Shown here piece after piece: positions 21,868-32,092 of a DNA stretch of 64,000 nt. This stretch comes from Teratosphaeria epicoccoides (lineage: Eukaryota; Ascomycota; Dothideomycetes; Mycosphaerellales; Teratosphaeriaceae): positions 124,001 through 188,000 of the forward strand of contig JADDMT010000007.1 of assembly GCA_021401465.1 (NCBI GenBank), given 5' to 3'. The position numbers and the translations under genes are program-made. Each line of letters begins with the position of its first letter. Position 1 is the first letter of the stretch. The notes beneath the pieces were generated by a model. That model saw only the letters and a list, made by a program, of their open reading frames with translations. It had not been told where the DNA came from and did no database searches.

Positions 21868-22258
21868 TCTGGGTGTGGCGGTATTATAGCACGCACTACA
21901 GCAAAAGTCGACCTTGGTACGAGAGGTGGCTTATTATTGCTCGTTTGGCCCGGCATAGCGATGGCGTTTGGAAAGGCATGTTTGCCGAAAGAGGCACGAT
22001 GAGCAAGACGATCGAAAATGTCCAAGCGCACAGGATGCGATGCGCCGAGCTATCCACTTTTAGACCGGAAAAGGCGTCTGGAGCCTGCTTCAGTATCGTA
22101 CCTTCCCTTTTCGTTGACCCGTATTTGCTAATTCGCCGAAATTCCACCGTCCCTCCGCCAACCGCTTGTCAGGATTGCACGGTACACACACTTGACGTCG
22201 AAATCACAAGTCATCACTCGCCACAGGTCCGCTCTATCCAAGGCGACACCGAAGCAAG
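21868..22258. other. Intergenic region
   Basis: The 391-bp gap between RPB11 and the next plus-strand gene. No feature beyond an assumed terminator and promoter. Confidence 0.5.
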
Positions 22259-23434
22259 ATGTCTATCGCCGAGATCCTCCACTCCGCCATGGCGGCAGAG
22301 ACCGATACAGGCCTCAATAAACTCGCCGAACCCAATGTGGCACCACGCTTCGCCACGCTGCCCTCCCGCATCAAGCCAATCCTCTCCGAAAGGCAGCTGC
22401 AACACCTCCAAGCCCACCCACCTGCCTCACGCCAACGCCACCTCAAGTCCGCAGCGGACAAGTTCGTCAGCTCCGGCGCGAGCGTCTTCATCCACTACGC
22501 CGAGCCCATCCTGCAGGAGCTCCGCACCGCCATGCTCGAATCCGGCGACTCCAAAAAGCGATACCACAAGACAGCCGCGCAGCTCTGGCCGGACCTCCGT
22601 CACGATGAGCAGTTCTTCTGGAACGTGGTGATTGCGAGACAGTTGAGACAGAGTTTCAAGCAGAAGCATCTTAGCTACGAGGAGTGCGTGAAGTATGCTG
22701 GGAAAGTCGAGGATGTGCCTACTTGTCTCTACTACGCCCAGTTGGCCGTGTCTCGCTACCTAGGCCTCGACGCGCCGGACCCGCCACAGCCCGACCTTCC
22801 TGCCACGGCTGACCCGGTCACTTACGCCATGGCTGTCGTGATCGATTCTGTAGGGCAGGGTTCTGCGGCCGACGTCCTCACTCGCTTCGGACTGCCGGGT
22901 CTGCCGCAGCTGCGGGCGCAAGAAGAAGAAGAAGAACAACAAGAAGAAGAGGGAGCCGAGGAGGAGCTCCCCGAAATTTCGGACCCCCCTTTCGAATACA
23001 CGCGCTCGATGCTCTACAGCCACTTCGCGCACTACGACCTCGACGGCATCCGCAAGGCAGAAGGCCGCACGCAAACCGTGCTGCTCCGTCACCTCTGCGA
23101 GCGCTTCGATCAGACTGGGAAGGAGCTCTTCCTCTACTACATGGTCCCGCGCCTCTGCAAGCAGGCCGCCCCGCCGAAGGACGCAGGCGCGGTGCTCAGT
23201 CTGGCGCATGAGATCTGGGCGCACCTGATCGAGAGGGAGAAGGAGGTGTGGCGGGCGGCGAATTCTTTGGCGCGGCAGCGGCTGGGGAGTGGGGAGTTGC
23301 AGGGGTTGGTGTTTTTGGAGCTGGGCGGGAGGCAGGACGAGGTGCTGGGGTTGCATGATATGGCGGAGAGGGCGTTGGGGTTGCATGAGGAGATGGAGGG
23401 GGTAAAGGTGGCGGAGGCGTGGGTTGGGTCGTGA
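22259..23434 (+). CDS. Conserved hypothetical protein, helical, with Glu/Gln run
   Basis: Intronless, 391 residues, ATG at 22259. I do not recognise a family. The sequence is alpha-helical and well composed: LPSRIKPILSERQLQHLQAH near 35-54, then KRYHKTAAQLWPDLRHDEQFFWNVV, and in the second half FEYTRSMLYSHFAHYDLDGIRKAEG and HLCERFDQTGKELFLYYMVPRL. A Glu/Gln run (EEEEEQQEEEGAEEEL) at about 222-237 is coded by GAA/CAA repeats near 22922-22955 and separates two domains. No signal peptide, membrane span or zinc site. Codon use looks like its neighbours, so it is very likely a real gene. Confidence 0.72.
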   Translation: MSIAEILHSAMAAETDTGLNKLAEPNVAPRFATLPSRIKPILSERQLQHLQAHPPASRQRHLKSAADKFVSSGASVFIHYAEPILQELRTAMLESGDSKKRYHKTAAQLWPDLRHDEQFFWNVVIARQLRQSFKQKHLSYEECVKYAGKVEDVPTCLYYAQLAVSRYLGLDAPDPPQPDLPATADPVTYAMAVVIDSVGQGSAADVLTRFGLPGLPQLRAQEEEEEQQEEEGAEEELPEISDPPFEYTRSMLYSHFAHYDLDGIRKAEGRTQTVLLRHLCERFDQTGKELFLYYMVPRLCKQAAPPKDAGAVLSLAHEIWAHLIEREKEVWRAANSLARQRLGSGELQGLVFLELGGRQDEVLGLHDMAERALGLHEEMEGVKVAEAWVGS

Positions 23435-24285
23435 GTGGCTTGGTTGGGTAGGAGGAGGGCGGGGGGCTGTGACAGCTGCTGGTAGGGTGAGCGTATATGG
23501 GGATAGGGGAGAGGATGCAGGTGCATGTCACTCGCGTTCTCGCGTGCCTTTGACGAAACTGCCGTCTCGCCTTAAGAAGACATGATGAAAACCTGCGCGA
23601 CTGCAAGCCTTCTTTTCCATCATCCGTGCGTACCAAGGAGTGGATGTCGTCGTGCTCCTAGACTTTTGCATGCATCAGAGCGCCAGCTAGCCATGTTGCT
23701 CCCGAAACACCACCACCACCACCCACCAGCCATCTCAGAGCACACCTACTCCGCCTCCCGCAGCTCCCCGTTCCCGCTCTCTCCCACATATTCTCCTAGT
23801 ACTTGCACTTCCCTGCCTCTCCGACCACCGTCCTACGCTCCGAAATCTGAAGCAAAGTGCGAATGATACTTACCTGTCGTTAGCGAGTCGGGAGACGGGA
23901 GTCGGGAGGAGATGTGCACATTCCTCTTTTTTTCCCCTCTCTTCTCTTTTCTTTTTTGAGCCTGGCGAACAGTAACGAGTTGGTTTGCAGAGTAGATGGT
24001 GGTTCTGGTCCAGCTGGCTGGAGGCAGATCAGTCAATGCCGAGACGGAAGGGCTGGAGTGCTGCGGAGGCGGGAGCGGTGGCGATACTGAGATTGGTGAG
24101 CGGAGGGTTAATGGCGAGGGCTTTTGCGATGGTGAGTATGCGCGGTTCTTGTGTCATGGGGTTCCAGTGATTAGTTTTAGCCTTCGTACAGGATGGTGTC
24201 CATGGCGAGGGCATAAGATAATAACAACCACGATCGAAAATTTCCACCTTGCCAAAAACCCCCCAAAACACACCCCTACCCCTAT
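23435..24285. other. Intergenic region with pyrimidine tract
   Basis: No gene I can support. A strong CT-rich run lies at 23921-23958 on the plus strand, of the kind found upstream of fungal start sites, but the ORFs after it look non-coding. The minus strand has a short protein-like stretch near 24030-24170 without clear boundaries. Confidence 0.4.
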
Positions 24286-25260
24286 CTACACCTCCAAAAA
24301 ATCCTCAATCTCTCGAACCATAAACTCCGTATCCTCCGCCGCCCCGCCCCCACCACCCGCCACATGTCCCCACACTGTCTCAATAGCTCTCAAACGCCCG
24401 TGCCGCAAATGCCTCACCCCCTCCTCACTGTCCCCGGGTGGGAAATACTGATCCGTCCGCGCCGGCATGACCAACACCCTCGCGCTCAGCCTCCTCGACG
24501 TCCTGCCCACCTCCCCCGCATCCTCGGGATAATACAGCCCAACATCGCCCCTCTACCACGTGCCCGGCATGCAGAGCTGATCGTTTGCGTCCGCGCCTGT
24601 GCCAGACCACTCTGCGTCGAGATACTCGTGCAGCGACGAGAATCCGAGGTCCGTCCACTTGTGCTGCCGAAATCAAGGCCAGCCTTCCGTCGTGGGGTCG
24701 GCATAGTTCCCGTCGTGGTAGTCTTTGGACGCTAGGAGCGCGTGTTTGGGCCCTTTGAGGAGACACCAGTTGTGCCAGCTTGTTTTCGCGCTGCCGGCGA
24801 TACACGGGATGTTGGCGACGAAGTCGGGGAAGAGGGCGGCCATGTGGTAGGGTTGTTGGCCGCCCATGCTGAACCCGATGTAGGCGAAGAGTTTCCGAAA
24901 TCCGAGCTTCGAGCACAGAGCGCGTTGGAGGCGGATGTTGTCTTCGTACGTGGTGGAGGGGAAGTTCGGGCCGTTGTAGGGGGGAGGCTGGTTGGAGAGT
25001 GAAGAGGATTCGGAGCCGGAGAGGAGACCGGTGATGACTATGAAGTACTTTGAGGGTGGGAGGCTGGGATCAGGGCGGGCTTGTGAACCGTAGAGGAAGG
25101 GAGAGAAGATGCTAATTTGCCTCCGTAGCAGGTAGGAAGGAGGACGGCTGGGTTAGAAGGGGAGCCGAGGGTTCAGTATGCTAGTTTGGCTGGGAAGTCG
25201 AGGCCTGGTGGGCCTGAGTGTGCGGAGAGCTTGAGGGTGTGTGAGAAGTATTGTGTTTCT
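24286..25260 (-). pseudogene. Decayed alpha/beta hydrolase, homoserine O-acetyltransferase-like
   Basis: Sequence of the MetX-like alpha/beta-hydrolase family is readable end to end but broken. Reading from 25260: GLDFPAKLAY is followed by TGA (25175..25173), then TLGSPSNPAVLLPTCYGG. A frame change near 25095 leads to FLYGSQARPDPS, SKYFIVITGLLSGSESSS and the nucleophile elbow GFSMGGQQPYH (near 24870), with GSAKTSWHN after it. An in-frame TGA (24675..24673) follows EGWP, where about 20 family residues are missing, and a TAG (24555..24553) follows MPGTW. The end carries the catalytic Asp region VLVMPARTDQYFPP and the His region VWGHVAGG. Three stops, a frameshift and a deletion point to a pseudogene. 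Family members transfer acyl groups; without annotation of paralogs the original substrate is unknown. Confidence 0.8.
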
Positions 25261-25680
25261 GGTTTCTTGGGAGCGGTGTGGTGTGTATGCTGCTTTGTTT
25301 GTATGGAGCAAAATGCTGTTATTGCAGGTCGACATGCAGGGTGTTTGACAGAGTTGGAACGGCATCATGGCGGGGCATACTGGGTCTGGCGGTCATGCCA
25401 AAATAGGCAGGAGGTACTCTGAGCTTGAAGACAAGGGGCATTGATGCTACCCTTTTGCATTTTCGTATGATGGCGGATGGGTGCTGGCGGGTAGTTGCAA
25501 GCTTGCGCCAGGATGTCTGTCGGTGCGATCACGTCGCTTTATTATCGTCTGAACAAGCTGCAGATACGCCATTGGAGGGTAGACTGTGTCGCGAGCGCGA
25601 GTTTGACAGTCTTGCATTTCACAATGCGATCCTCTGAGATTTTGCGACCGCAGCGCACCTTGTACCTAGCGTGCAAGCAC
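25261..25680. other. Intergenic region
   Basis: About 420 bp between the hydrolase pseudogene and the YTM1 3' end. No supported feature. Confidence 0.5.
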
Positions 25681-27081
25681 TTAACTTCCCTTATTAATCT
25701 GCAACCTCTTATCCTCCCCACCACTCACAATCCCCACCTCCCGGTCCCAGTCAACTCCAAACACCTTGACCCCGTCGCCAGAGACACCCGCCTTCGGCTT
25801 CCCCTTCGCACTCTCCCTCTCGATAACATACACCGCATTTCCCACCCTCTCCGTACCCGCCTGATTCCTCACAGATCTAACATCCCAGATCCGACACGTC
25901 CCGTCATGACTCCCGGAAACAAGCTGATAAGAAGAATTGGGATCGCGAGCAAGTGCCACCACGGCATTCGTATGACCTCGCAACGTCATTGCAGAGATGG
26001 TGGTCGCAGAGGCTCGTGGATCGATGAGAGTAACATGGCGTGCTGATGTACCTGTTGCAAGGAGCGAGCTCTCGTGGAGATGGCATATACTGAACAGCGA
26101 CTGAGCCGTCGTTCTCGTGTCGACGCACGTGGAAGTTGCGAGATCCCAGGTCTTGACGCTGTGGTCCCAGGAAGCGGAGTAGGCGACCGTGGCATCCTTT
26201 CCGTCAAAGCAGACATCTGAGACCTGGCTTTGGTGGCCTTCGAGCATGCCTAGAGGACCTTTTTGAGGTACGCATTTCGCGTTTGAGAGTTTGCGACGTT
26301 TGTGAGTGGATGGTAGGAGGCTTTCGGGGGCAGGAGGGAGGACGGATTTTTGGGTGCTCCAGAGGCCTATGCTGTGGTCGGCGCTGGCGGAGAGGATTCT
26401 CGAGGTTGATCTGTGGATGGCGAGGTTGTCTACTGAGGCTTTGTGGCCGTATAGCTCGAGGGAGGGGGTGAGAACCGCGCCGCCTTCTGTATCTGAGTCC
26501 GTGTATTTCCATACGCGAACGGTTCGGTCGACGCCTCCACTGACGACGTGTGTGGAGTCCAGGAATCTTGCAGATTTCACAGCTGCTGTATGTGCTGATC
26601 CTGTCGCAACGATTTCATTCGATGCATTCCACACTCGCAGCAGCCCATCGTAGCTTCCTGACAATATCCTCTCCTTGCCTGGCAACACAACCTCGCCACC
26701 AGCCTTCGAGCTTGCCGACAAGACGTCGACACTTGACACCCAGTCATCGTGTTCATATGAAGCCTGGTAGAGCGGCGGTACCAGTGCTTTGACATACTCT
26801 ACTGAAAGAGTGGTCTCGGCGCTGATGCCGTTTTGCGTAAGAAAGTCATCGAGCGAAATTCGAAGAAATTGGCCATTGATGAGGAATTCCAGCGGAATTG
26901 GCTTCTCAGTCTCCAATAATCTATTGACCAGGACAGAAAGCTGATATCGCTTGAACTCTGTTGACACCAATATAGAGCCTGTATCCTGCGGTAGCTCCAA
27001 GTCTTCAGCTCGGGTCCGGAGATGGATGCGAACTTGCGCTGTCCGGCCGGGAGTTGTGGCGGTTACTGTTTCGGTCGCCAT
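25681..27081 (-). CDS. YTM1: Ribosome biogenesis WD-repeat protein Ytm1 (WDR12)
   Basis: The start is the ATG at 27081 (MATETVTAT), 65 codons into a longer open frame; 466 residues. Ytm1 joins Erb1 and Nop7 in the PeBoW complex needed for 27S pre-rRNA maturation and is removed from pre-60S by the Rea1 ATPase through its N-terminal UBL/NLE domain. That domain is here at about 15-100 (VRIHLRTRAEDLELP through VEYVKALVPP). A seven-bladed WD40 propeller follows, with repeats such as GSYDGLLRVWNA, GGVDRTVRVWKY, ASADHSIGLWST, ASWDHSVKTWDL and GSHDGTCRIWDV. The protein ends GGEDKRLQINKGS, typical of the family. Divergent to the INSIG gene. Confidence 0.92.
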   Translation of the reverse strand: MATETVTATTPGRTAQVRIHLRTRAEDLELPQDTGSILVSTEFKRYQLSVLVNRLLETEKPIPLEFLINGQFLRISLDDFLTQNGISAETTLSVEYVKALVPPLYQASYEHDDWVSSVDVLSASSKAGGEVVLPGKERILSGSYDGLLRVWNASNEIVATGSAHTAAVKSARFLDSTHVVSGGVDRTVRVWKYTDSDTEGGAVLTPSLELYGHKASVDNLAIHRSTSRILSASADHSIGLWSTQKSVLPPAPESLLPSTHKRRKLSNAKCVPQKGPLGMLEGHQSQVSDVCFDGKDATVAYSASWDHSVKTWDLATSTCVDTRTTAQSLFSICHLHESSLLATGTSARHVTLIDPRASATTISAMTLRGHTNAVVALARDPNSSYQLVSGSHDGTCRIWDVRSVRNQAGTERVGNAVYVIERESAKGKPKAGVSGDGVKVFGVDWDREVGIVSGGEDKRLQINKGS

Positions 27082-27572
27082 GCTTGACTTGCAGCGACTG
27101 ACAGTAGTCGGTACCGGGGTATGCAAGTCGATCGTCAATGGTATCGTGACATGTCTCTCGCCCAGAATCACATGCAAAAACTTGAAGTTTTCAGCTGCAG
27201 GGTCACGCCGCACGCGCCAGTTGCGGAGTCGGCCGGGGCCGGGACGGGATGGAATGGGCCGAAGTAGCGTCTTCACATGCTCGAGGCATTCGGGTGTCTG
27301 TTGCTTCGCTGCATGACGTGAGGGGTGTGCAGAACGCTGAGGTTGCTCCGCTCTTCATGTCAGCTTGCCCGCGTCCAGGGCTACTTGCCCTTCTCTCTTC
27401 GTCTGTCGTGTGTTTGTAGTAGCAAATCATTACATCCATTATCCCAAGGTTGTCTCATAAGGTGTTCTGCTGAGGCCTAGATCGCCAGGGACTCGGAGGC
27501 CCGAAGATTGCACCCCTCCGCCTCATATAGCAGGATTACCTTATTACGATTACTTACCTGAGCCATACGAAC
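27082..27572. promoter_or_regulatory. Divergent promoter region, YTM1 / INSIG
   Basis: A 491-bp gap between divergent ATGs. The minus-strand reading frame of YTM1 stays open through 27276 but without a start I favour. No named motif. Confidence 0.5.
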
Positions 27573-28745
27573 ATGAACCACCAATTACCCGACTTCGACG
27601 ACTTCGACGGCCCAGAACTCAAGCCGAAGCCGCGGGGTCGCATCTTCGACCCCTCTTCCGCTCCGCCCTCAGGCCCATCGACGCCTAACTCCGACACCAC
27701 CGCCTTCCCCCCCGCATCGCAGCCGCCGACTGCTTTAACGGTCGACGGGGCCACAACACCAAGCCGGACGAAGAGTCTGCTGAATCTCACCGCGTCGACC
27801 CTGTTCGGCATCTACCAGCCCACCGGCTACGCGACAGAACGCGAAGAGCCGTCGACACCTTGGGGCACAGGCGCAGAGACACCCATAGACAGCCAGAGAC
27901 CGTCATTCGATTTCACGAGAACCGATATCCCGGATACCTACGTGCAACAACAGCCGAACGGTCATAGCAAGCTGCGCCGGAAGAGCACAGCACAAACAGC
28001 ACATCGATCTCCACGGCGAGGCTTCAAAGGATACGTCGTCCCCACAGCGGCACGGATAACGACGCTCTGCGGTGTCGGGATCCTCTACGGCATGCTCATC
28101 AGCCACCTGCACGACCGCCAAAAACTCGCACCCGTCCGAGTAGAGAACCTGCCCGCCGAACACGGCTCCTGGCCTTACCTGGGCTTCTGGGGCGTAGTCG
28201 CCGTGCTCCTCGGCGAAGCCCTCCCATACGTCGACCACCTCTGGTTCCGCCCGGCCGACGACGACGACGCGGTCACAGAACCCTCCAACGAACCCCGACG
28301 CAGCGGCCACGGCTCGGACGACTGGCTCGACGTGGTCCGAGCCATCGGCGCCTTCATCGGCGTCGCCTTCGCGATCCGCAGACTGCCCTGGCAAAGCACA
28401 CTGCAGATGTCTTTGACCGTCGCGCTCGCAAACCCCGCCATCTGGTTCGTGGTCGATCGCTCGTGGGCGGGGTTTGTGTTCTCGACGCTGGTGGCGGTGA
28501 CCGGCACGGCGGTGTTGCTGGGCACGAATCCGGCGCTCGTGCCGTCGCCGTCGCCGGCGGCGTATGCGCAGTACCAGGCGGGCACGGTCAATGGGACGGA
28601 GGGGGGCGTGCGGAAGGAGGCGTTGGTGCTGGGGGTGTTTAGTCATGAGAGTGTGGGAGTGGCGACGTGGATCGCGAGTGTGTTGTTTGTGAGCGCGGTG
28701 TGTTTCGGGAATATTGGGAGGAGGTTGGCGCCGAAAGCTGTTTGA
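27573..28745 (+). CDS. INSIG-domain ER membrane protein
   Basis: Intronless, 390 residues, ATG at 27573. INSIG proteins sit in the ER membrane, where they control sterol homeostasis by binding HMG-CoA reductase and, in animals, SCAP. The N-terminal 155 residues are disordered and Pro/Ser/Thr-rich. The membrane part starts at about 158: ARITTLCGVGILYGMLISHL, GFWGVVAVLLGEALPYVDHLW, then WLDVVRAIGAFIGVAFAIRRLPWQS, the family signature, TVALANPAIWFVVDRSWAGFVFS and a final helix WIASVLFVSAVCFGNIG. About six spans are visible, as expected. Asp-rich loop DDDDAV separates the second and third. It is longer than animal INSIGs because of the N-terminal extension, as is usual in filamentous fungi. Confidence 0.85.
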   Translation: MNHQLPDFDDFDGPELKPKPRGRIFDPSSAPPSGPSTPNSDTTAFPPASQPPTALTVDGATTPSRTKSLLNLTASTLFGIYQPTGYATEREEPSTPWGTGAETPIDSQRPSFDFTRTDIPDTYVQQQPNGHSKLRRKSTAQTAHRSPRRGFKGYVVPTAARITTLCGVGILYGMLISHLHDRQKLAPVRVENLPAEHGSWPYLGFWGVVAVLLGEALPYVDHLWFRPADDDDAVTEPSNEPRRSGHGSDDWLDVVRAIGAFIGVAFAIRRLPWQSTLQMSLTVALANPAIWFVVDRSWAGFVFSTLVAVTGTAVLLGTNPALVPSPSPAAYAQYQAGTVNGTEGGVRKEALVLGVFSHESVGVATWIASVLFVSAVCFGNIGRRLAPKAV

Positions 28746-29292
28746 GAGAATTGTACATTGTAGGTATTTAATGTATGGACCTGAGATCACCCAATCCGCG
28801 CATCCACTGAAATTGGCTGGCACGCGCAAGCTCGGAAGCGCAATCACGAAGATGATGTCGAGGACGGGCTTCCGGCGGTGGCTGCTGAGCGAGGTCTTGA
28901 AGACGCGCGGGAGTGAAGCCGTCGCAGTGCAGTATTGGCATGTTCAGTGCGATTCAGCTGTTTAGCGTGTCAGTTAGATTAGGCAGGAAGGGGAAACAGA
29001 CATGTGAATGTGGGGCTGAGAAAGAGGAGCTTTGTGCAAGTCCTGGCTAGCCGTGATCTAGTAAACGGCTATAATTTAATGCTAGGTCGTGGGATACATG
29101 AAATGCCAGTGCATTGCGATGGATTTGATCGCGCATATTGCGCGCTCTATCTACCCTTGATGGTGGGCGCAGGTTGCACCGGATGGCTTGCGAACAGCGG
29201 TTTGACGCGGGTACCCCATCTTGATCGCCACCATCATCTGATCATCATGATTTGCTGGCATCATTCTTCGAGAAGGCAGACGCTCGCTCCTT
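28746..29292. other. Intergenic region between convergent genes
   Basis: No supported gene. A short AT-richer patch near 29055-29080 is visible. Confidence 0.5.
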
Positions 29293-30441
29293 TCATCGTG
29301 CTCTGACGCCAACAGCGCCCATACCGGTGTCAAAGAGCTCAATAATCCCACTGCCAACGCACTCCGCAAGTACCGCCTCAAACTCCAGGCCGTAAAACTG
29401 CCGCCACTTCTTCGTCTTCCCCGGCAACACGCCTGCCCACTCCCCTCTGGCTCGCTTGGCCAGACTCACGGCATCATTCAAGGTATTGCCTTCCCACTTC
29501 TCTTTCAGCAACTCCATTGTCGCTTCCTTGTGCCGGGGACTCAGTTGCTTGAGCAAGTGCAGGAGGTGCAGGCGGGCTTCGATGAGGAGGTTGAGGTAGG
29601 CGCCTGTGCCGGGCAGGGACAGGGTCATTTTCTGTGTCAGTTGATGGTGTGAAGGTCGCGTGTCGCGGGTCGCAAGCATACTACCGCTGCCGCCGGACTC
29701 GTGGACGGCACCGTAGCCGCCAACGGCGTCGTCGGTGCCAGTCGCGGCGCTATAGCCTGCGGAAGAAATGTTGAGAAGGCTCGAGGTGCCTGGTGGTGCG
29801 AACAAGCCGTTCGTGGGCGCGGGTCCAGCGGAGGAGAGGGCAGATGGGGAGGTAAGAAAACCTGATGTTACGAGATCTCGAACATCTGCATTGGTGAGCG
29901 TTTTGGTGTCGATCGTCGGCGATGCTGTGTTTCTATCTAGCAAGACGGTGTAATGAAGCTTCAGCTCTTCGCGCAGGCCCTGCTCGCCCATCAAGCGCTC
30001 TTTCCAGTCGCTGACCAGAACGACGCCCTCGCCCACAGCGCTGCCTCCTTTGCCTCGTCCGGGGATGGTCAGCCTGCGCACGACGCCTTGCGAGATGCAT
30101 TTAGCAAGCTCGCGCTCGGTCGTCGTGCTGCTGCTGCTGAGAGCGTGCAGATGCGCAAGGCTCACAACAGCGGGCAATGAGGCGCGGAATCGTAAGACCT
30201 CGGAAATTCGCTCGCTGCCCATACCAGACGCGCGATTGGGGATATCCTGCCATGTCCGCGACTGGATGTACCTGATCAGACTGATGACATCTTGTGGTAC
30301 TCCGTCGGTTGCGAGCGAGGGTGTGAGACCGGTGTCTTGCAGCCTCTGCGAAACGTCGACTTTCGGTCTTGATGGCTTCTTGAGAGGCGAGCTGCCAGAT
30401 GTCTTCCTATGCGCCAAGGGATTCGGGGATGCTTTGGGCAT
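29293..30441 (-). CDS. Stk19-family protein
   Basis: Intronless, 382 residues, ATG at 30441. The sequence matches my memory of fungal proteins with the Stk19 domain (named after human STK19, a winged-helix DNA-binding protein of transcription-coupled repair). Visible features: a basic Ser/Pro-rich head (1-40), a helical part DVISLIRYIQSRTW, a conserved block RLTIPGRGKGGSAVGEGVVLVSDW near 125-150, TNADVRDLVTSGFLTSP, and a C-terminal block LPGTGAYLNLLIEARLHLLHLLKQLSPRHKEATMELLKEKWEG then GVLPGKTKKWRQFYGLEFEAVLAECVGSG. The low-complexity insert at about 205-260 is Gly/Ser/Ala-rich. There is no kinase motif set, consistent with the view that the family is not a true kinase. Confidence 0.75.
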   Translation of the reverse strand: MPKASPNPLAHRKTSGSSPLKKPSRPKVDVSQRLQDTGLTPSLATDGVPQDVISLIRYIQSRTWQDIPNRASGMGSERISEVLRFRASLPAVVSLAHLHALSSSSTTTERELAKCISQGVVRRLTIPGRGKGGSAVGEGVVLVSDWKERLMGEQGLREELKLHYTVLLDRNTASPTIDTKTLTNADVRDLVTSGFLTSPSALSSAGPAPTNGLFAPPGTSSLLNISSAGYSAATGTDDAVGGYGAVHESGGSGSMLATRDTRPSHHQLTQKMTLSLPGTGAYLNLLIEARLHLLHLLKQLSPRHKEATMELLKEKWEGNTLNDAVSLAKRARGEWAGVLPGKTKKWRQFYGLEFEAVLAECVGSGIIELFDTGMGAVGVRAR

Positions 30442-31138
30442 GCTGTAGTATGTTGATCATCTGCCATCAACCAAAACCTTCATGGAAGACTTGGTGTCGT
30501 GAGCGCCTTGCCGCGACACAGCTCATTCTCCAATATCGCGAACAAATGCTGGACTGACAAGCTATGAGCCTCAAGGGTTTGGAGCAGGAGATACTAGAGG
30601 TGGCAAACATATAAGTATCGAAGTCTGACTTTCCCCACATCAGAGCCAAATGGAACTGTCATGGCGAAGGTATTGATGAATTTTGATGGAACCCTTGAAT
30701 ATTCGATGGCATGATTCTGCTACCTGCTGTAATTCAATGGTAATGGATCGTGGAGTCCGAGGAGGAACACACGGCCGCTCGACTGCAGAGCCAAGCGACA
30801 AGGTTGATGGCGCACGCGAAAACGGCCACCATACCCGCAGCAGTAAGAATGCAGAGCTTCTACACGGCGCTTCCCAGCCACCGCGTGAGCGCCCAATGCT
30901 TCGTACTAGCGGTCAGCCTCCAAAAATCCACACGGCTATGTAGCCCTCTTTTCCGTAGTCAGACTGCATCAATTTCCACCATAACTCATTGTTCCGCCCC
31001 TGTCACATCTGAAAAAGCCCACACACCCAGCGCCCAAGTCATACCTGCTCGCCTGCGCCCCCCATCACGACCCCCCTTACATCTCAAGCACCGCTTGGCC
31101 GCATCATACCCTTACCCCCTCACCCCCTACATGCAGCC
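30442..31138. promoter_or_regulatory. Divergent promoter region
   Basis: A 697-bp gap between the Stk19-family gene and the small membrane protein gene. No supported coding sequence. Confidence 0.45.
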
Positions 31139-31738
31139 ATGGGCCTCTTCGAAGGGCGCTCCCACAGCGACTCCGAGCGCCTCCGCCCGCACACCACCCA
31201 CCATACCTCCCGCTCCCGTGGCGCCTCACCGGCGCGCAGCACCAAATCGCAAAGCCAAGGCTACTACGTCCGGCCCTCCGCGCACCGCTCCGCCTCCTCC
31301 TCCTTCTTCAGCAACACCAACAGCAACCACGGCTACAGCTCCCAGCCCCGCGGCGTCTTCTCCTCGTTCAACGCCTTCGGTGGCCGCGGCAGCTCCTCCT
31401 CCTCTTACTACGGTCGCAGGCCCCGAGACGGGTATATAAGTTACTTGATGCACAAGTTGCAGCGGATGGTGAAAGAACTGTGGTACTATGCGCGGAGACA
31501 CCCGGTCAAAGCGTTCTTCGCGGTCGTCGTGCCGTTGCTGAGTGCCGGTGGAGCAATCCATGGGTTGATGAGGCAGTTTGGGGTCAGGATCCCGGGGCTG
31601 GATGGGCGGGCGAGCTATTCGAGGGGCAGTGGAGGCTACTATGGGAGCTCGGGGTATGGGACTGGGAGGTCTGGGGGTGGAGGAGGGTTGATGGAGAACG
31701 CGGGGGGTTTGATGCAGATTGCGAGGGCGTTCATGTGA
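31139..31738 (+). CDS. Small Ser/Gly-rich membrane protein, unknown function
   Basis: 199 residues, ATG at 31139. I do not recognise it by name, though such proteins are common in filamentous ascomycetes. Residues 1-95 are Ser/Arg-rich, with YYVRPSAHRSASSSFFSNTNS. A conserved-looking middle follows (DGYISYLMHKLQRMVKELWYYARRHPVKAFFAVVVPLLSAGGAIHGLMRQFG), with a hydrophobic segment of about 20 residues flanked by basic residues, so one membrane anchor is likely. The C-terminal 50 residues are Gly/Ser/Tyr-rich and end ENAGGLMQIARAFM. No intron. Confidence 0.6.
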   Translation: MGLFEGRSHSDSERLRPHTTHHTSRSRGASPARSTKSQSQGYYVRPSAHRSASSSFFSNTNSNHGYSSQPRGVFSSFNAFGGRGSSSSSYYGRRPRDGYISYLMHKLQRMVKELWYYARRHPVKAFFAVVVPLLSAGGAIHGLMRQFGVRIPGLDGRASYSRGSGGYYGSSGYGTGRSGGGGGLMENAGGLMQIARAFM

Positions 31739-32092
31739 AAGTGCACGGCACGAGCGGGGGGGGGCCTGGTGGTACGGGGTACTGGGCGCGTGGCGGGCGC
31801 CGTGTGCGGTGGTATCACTGTGGCGTGAGGTCATGAAAGCTGCGAAAATCTGGGATAAAATGGCTCCGATTACATGGTCGTACCGGCGAGGGCTAGACGA
31901 ACGGCACAGGCGTCGTTGGGCTCGGGCAAAAGCGGTTCTGGGAGGATTAAATCTTTGAAAGATACCCTTCATGTAACAACCCAGGCATAGTGGATGATGA
32001 TGATTGACGAGCATCATAGAGATTACTATGCAATGAACTCTTATCCATACATCATCGCGTCCAATCATGTGACATTCAATCGTCCGACTACA
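31739..32092. other. Intergenic region between convergent genes
   Basis: 354 bp, nothing coding supported. Confidence 0.5.

Noticed and set aside
27903..28847. Minus-strand 314-codon frame opposite the INSIG gene
   Set aside because: Composition is His/Arg/Pro-rich, while the plus frame shows clear INSIG signatures.
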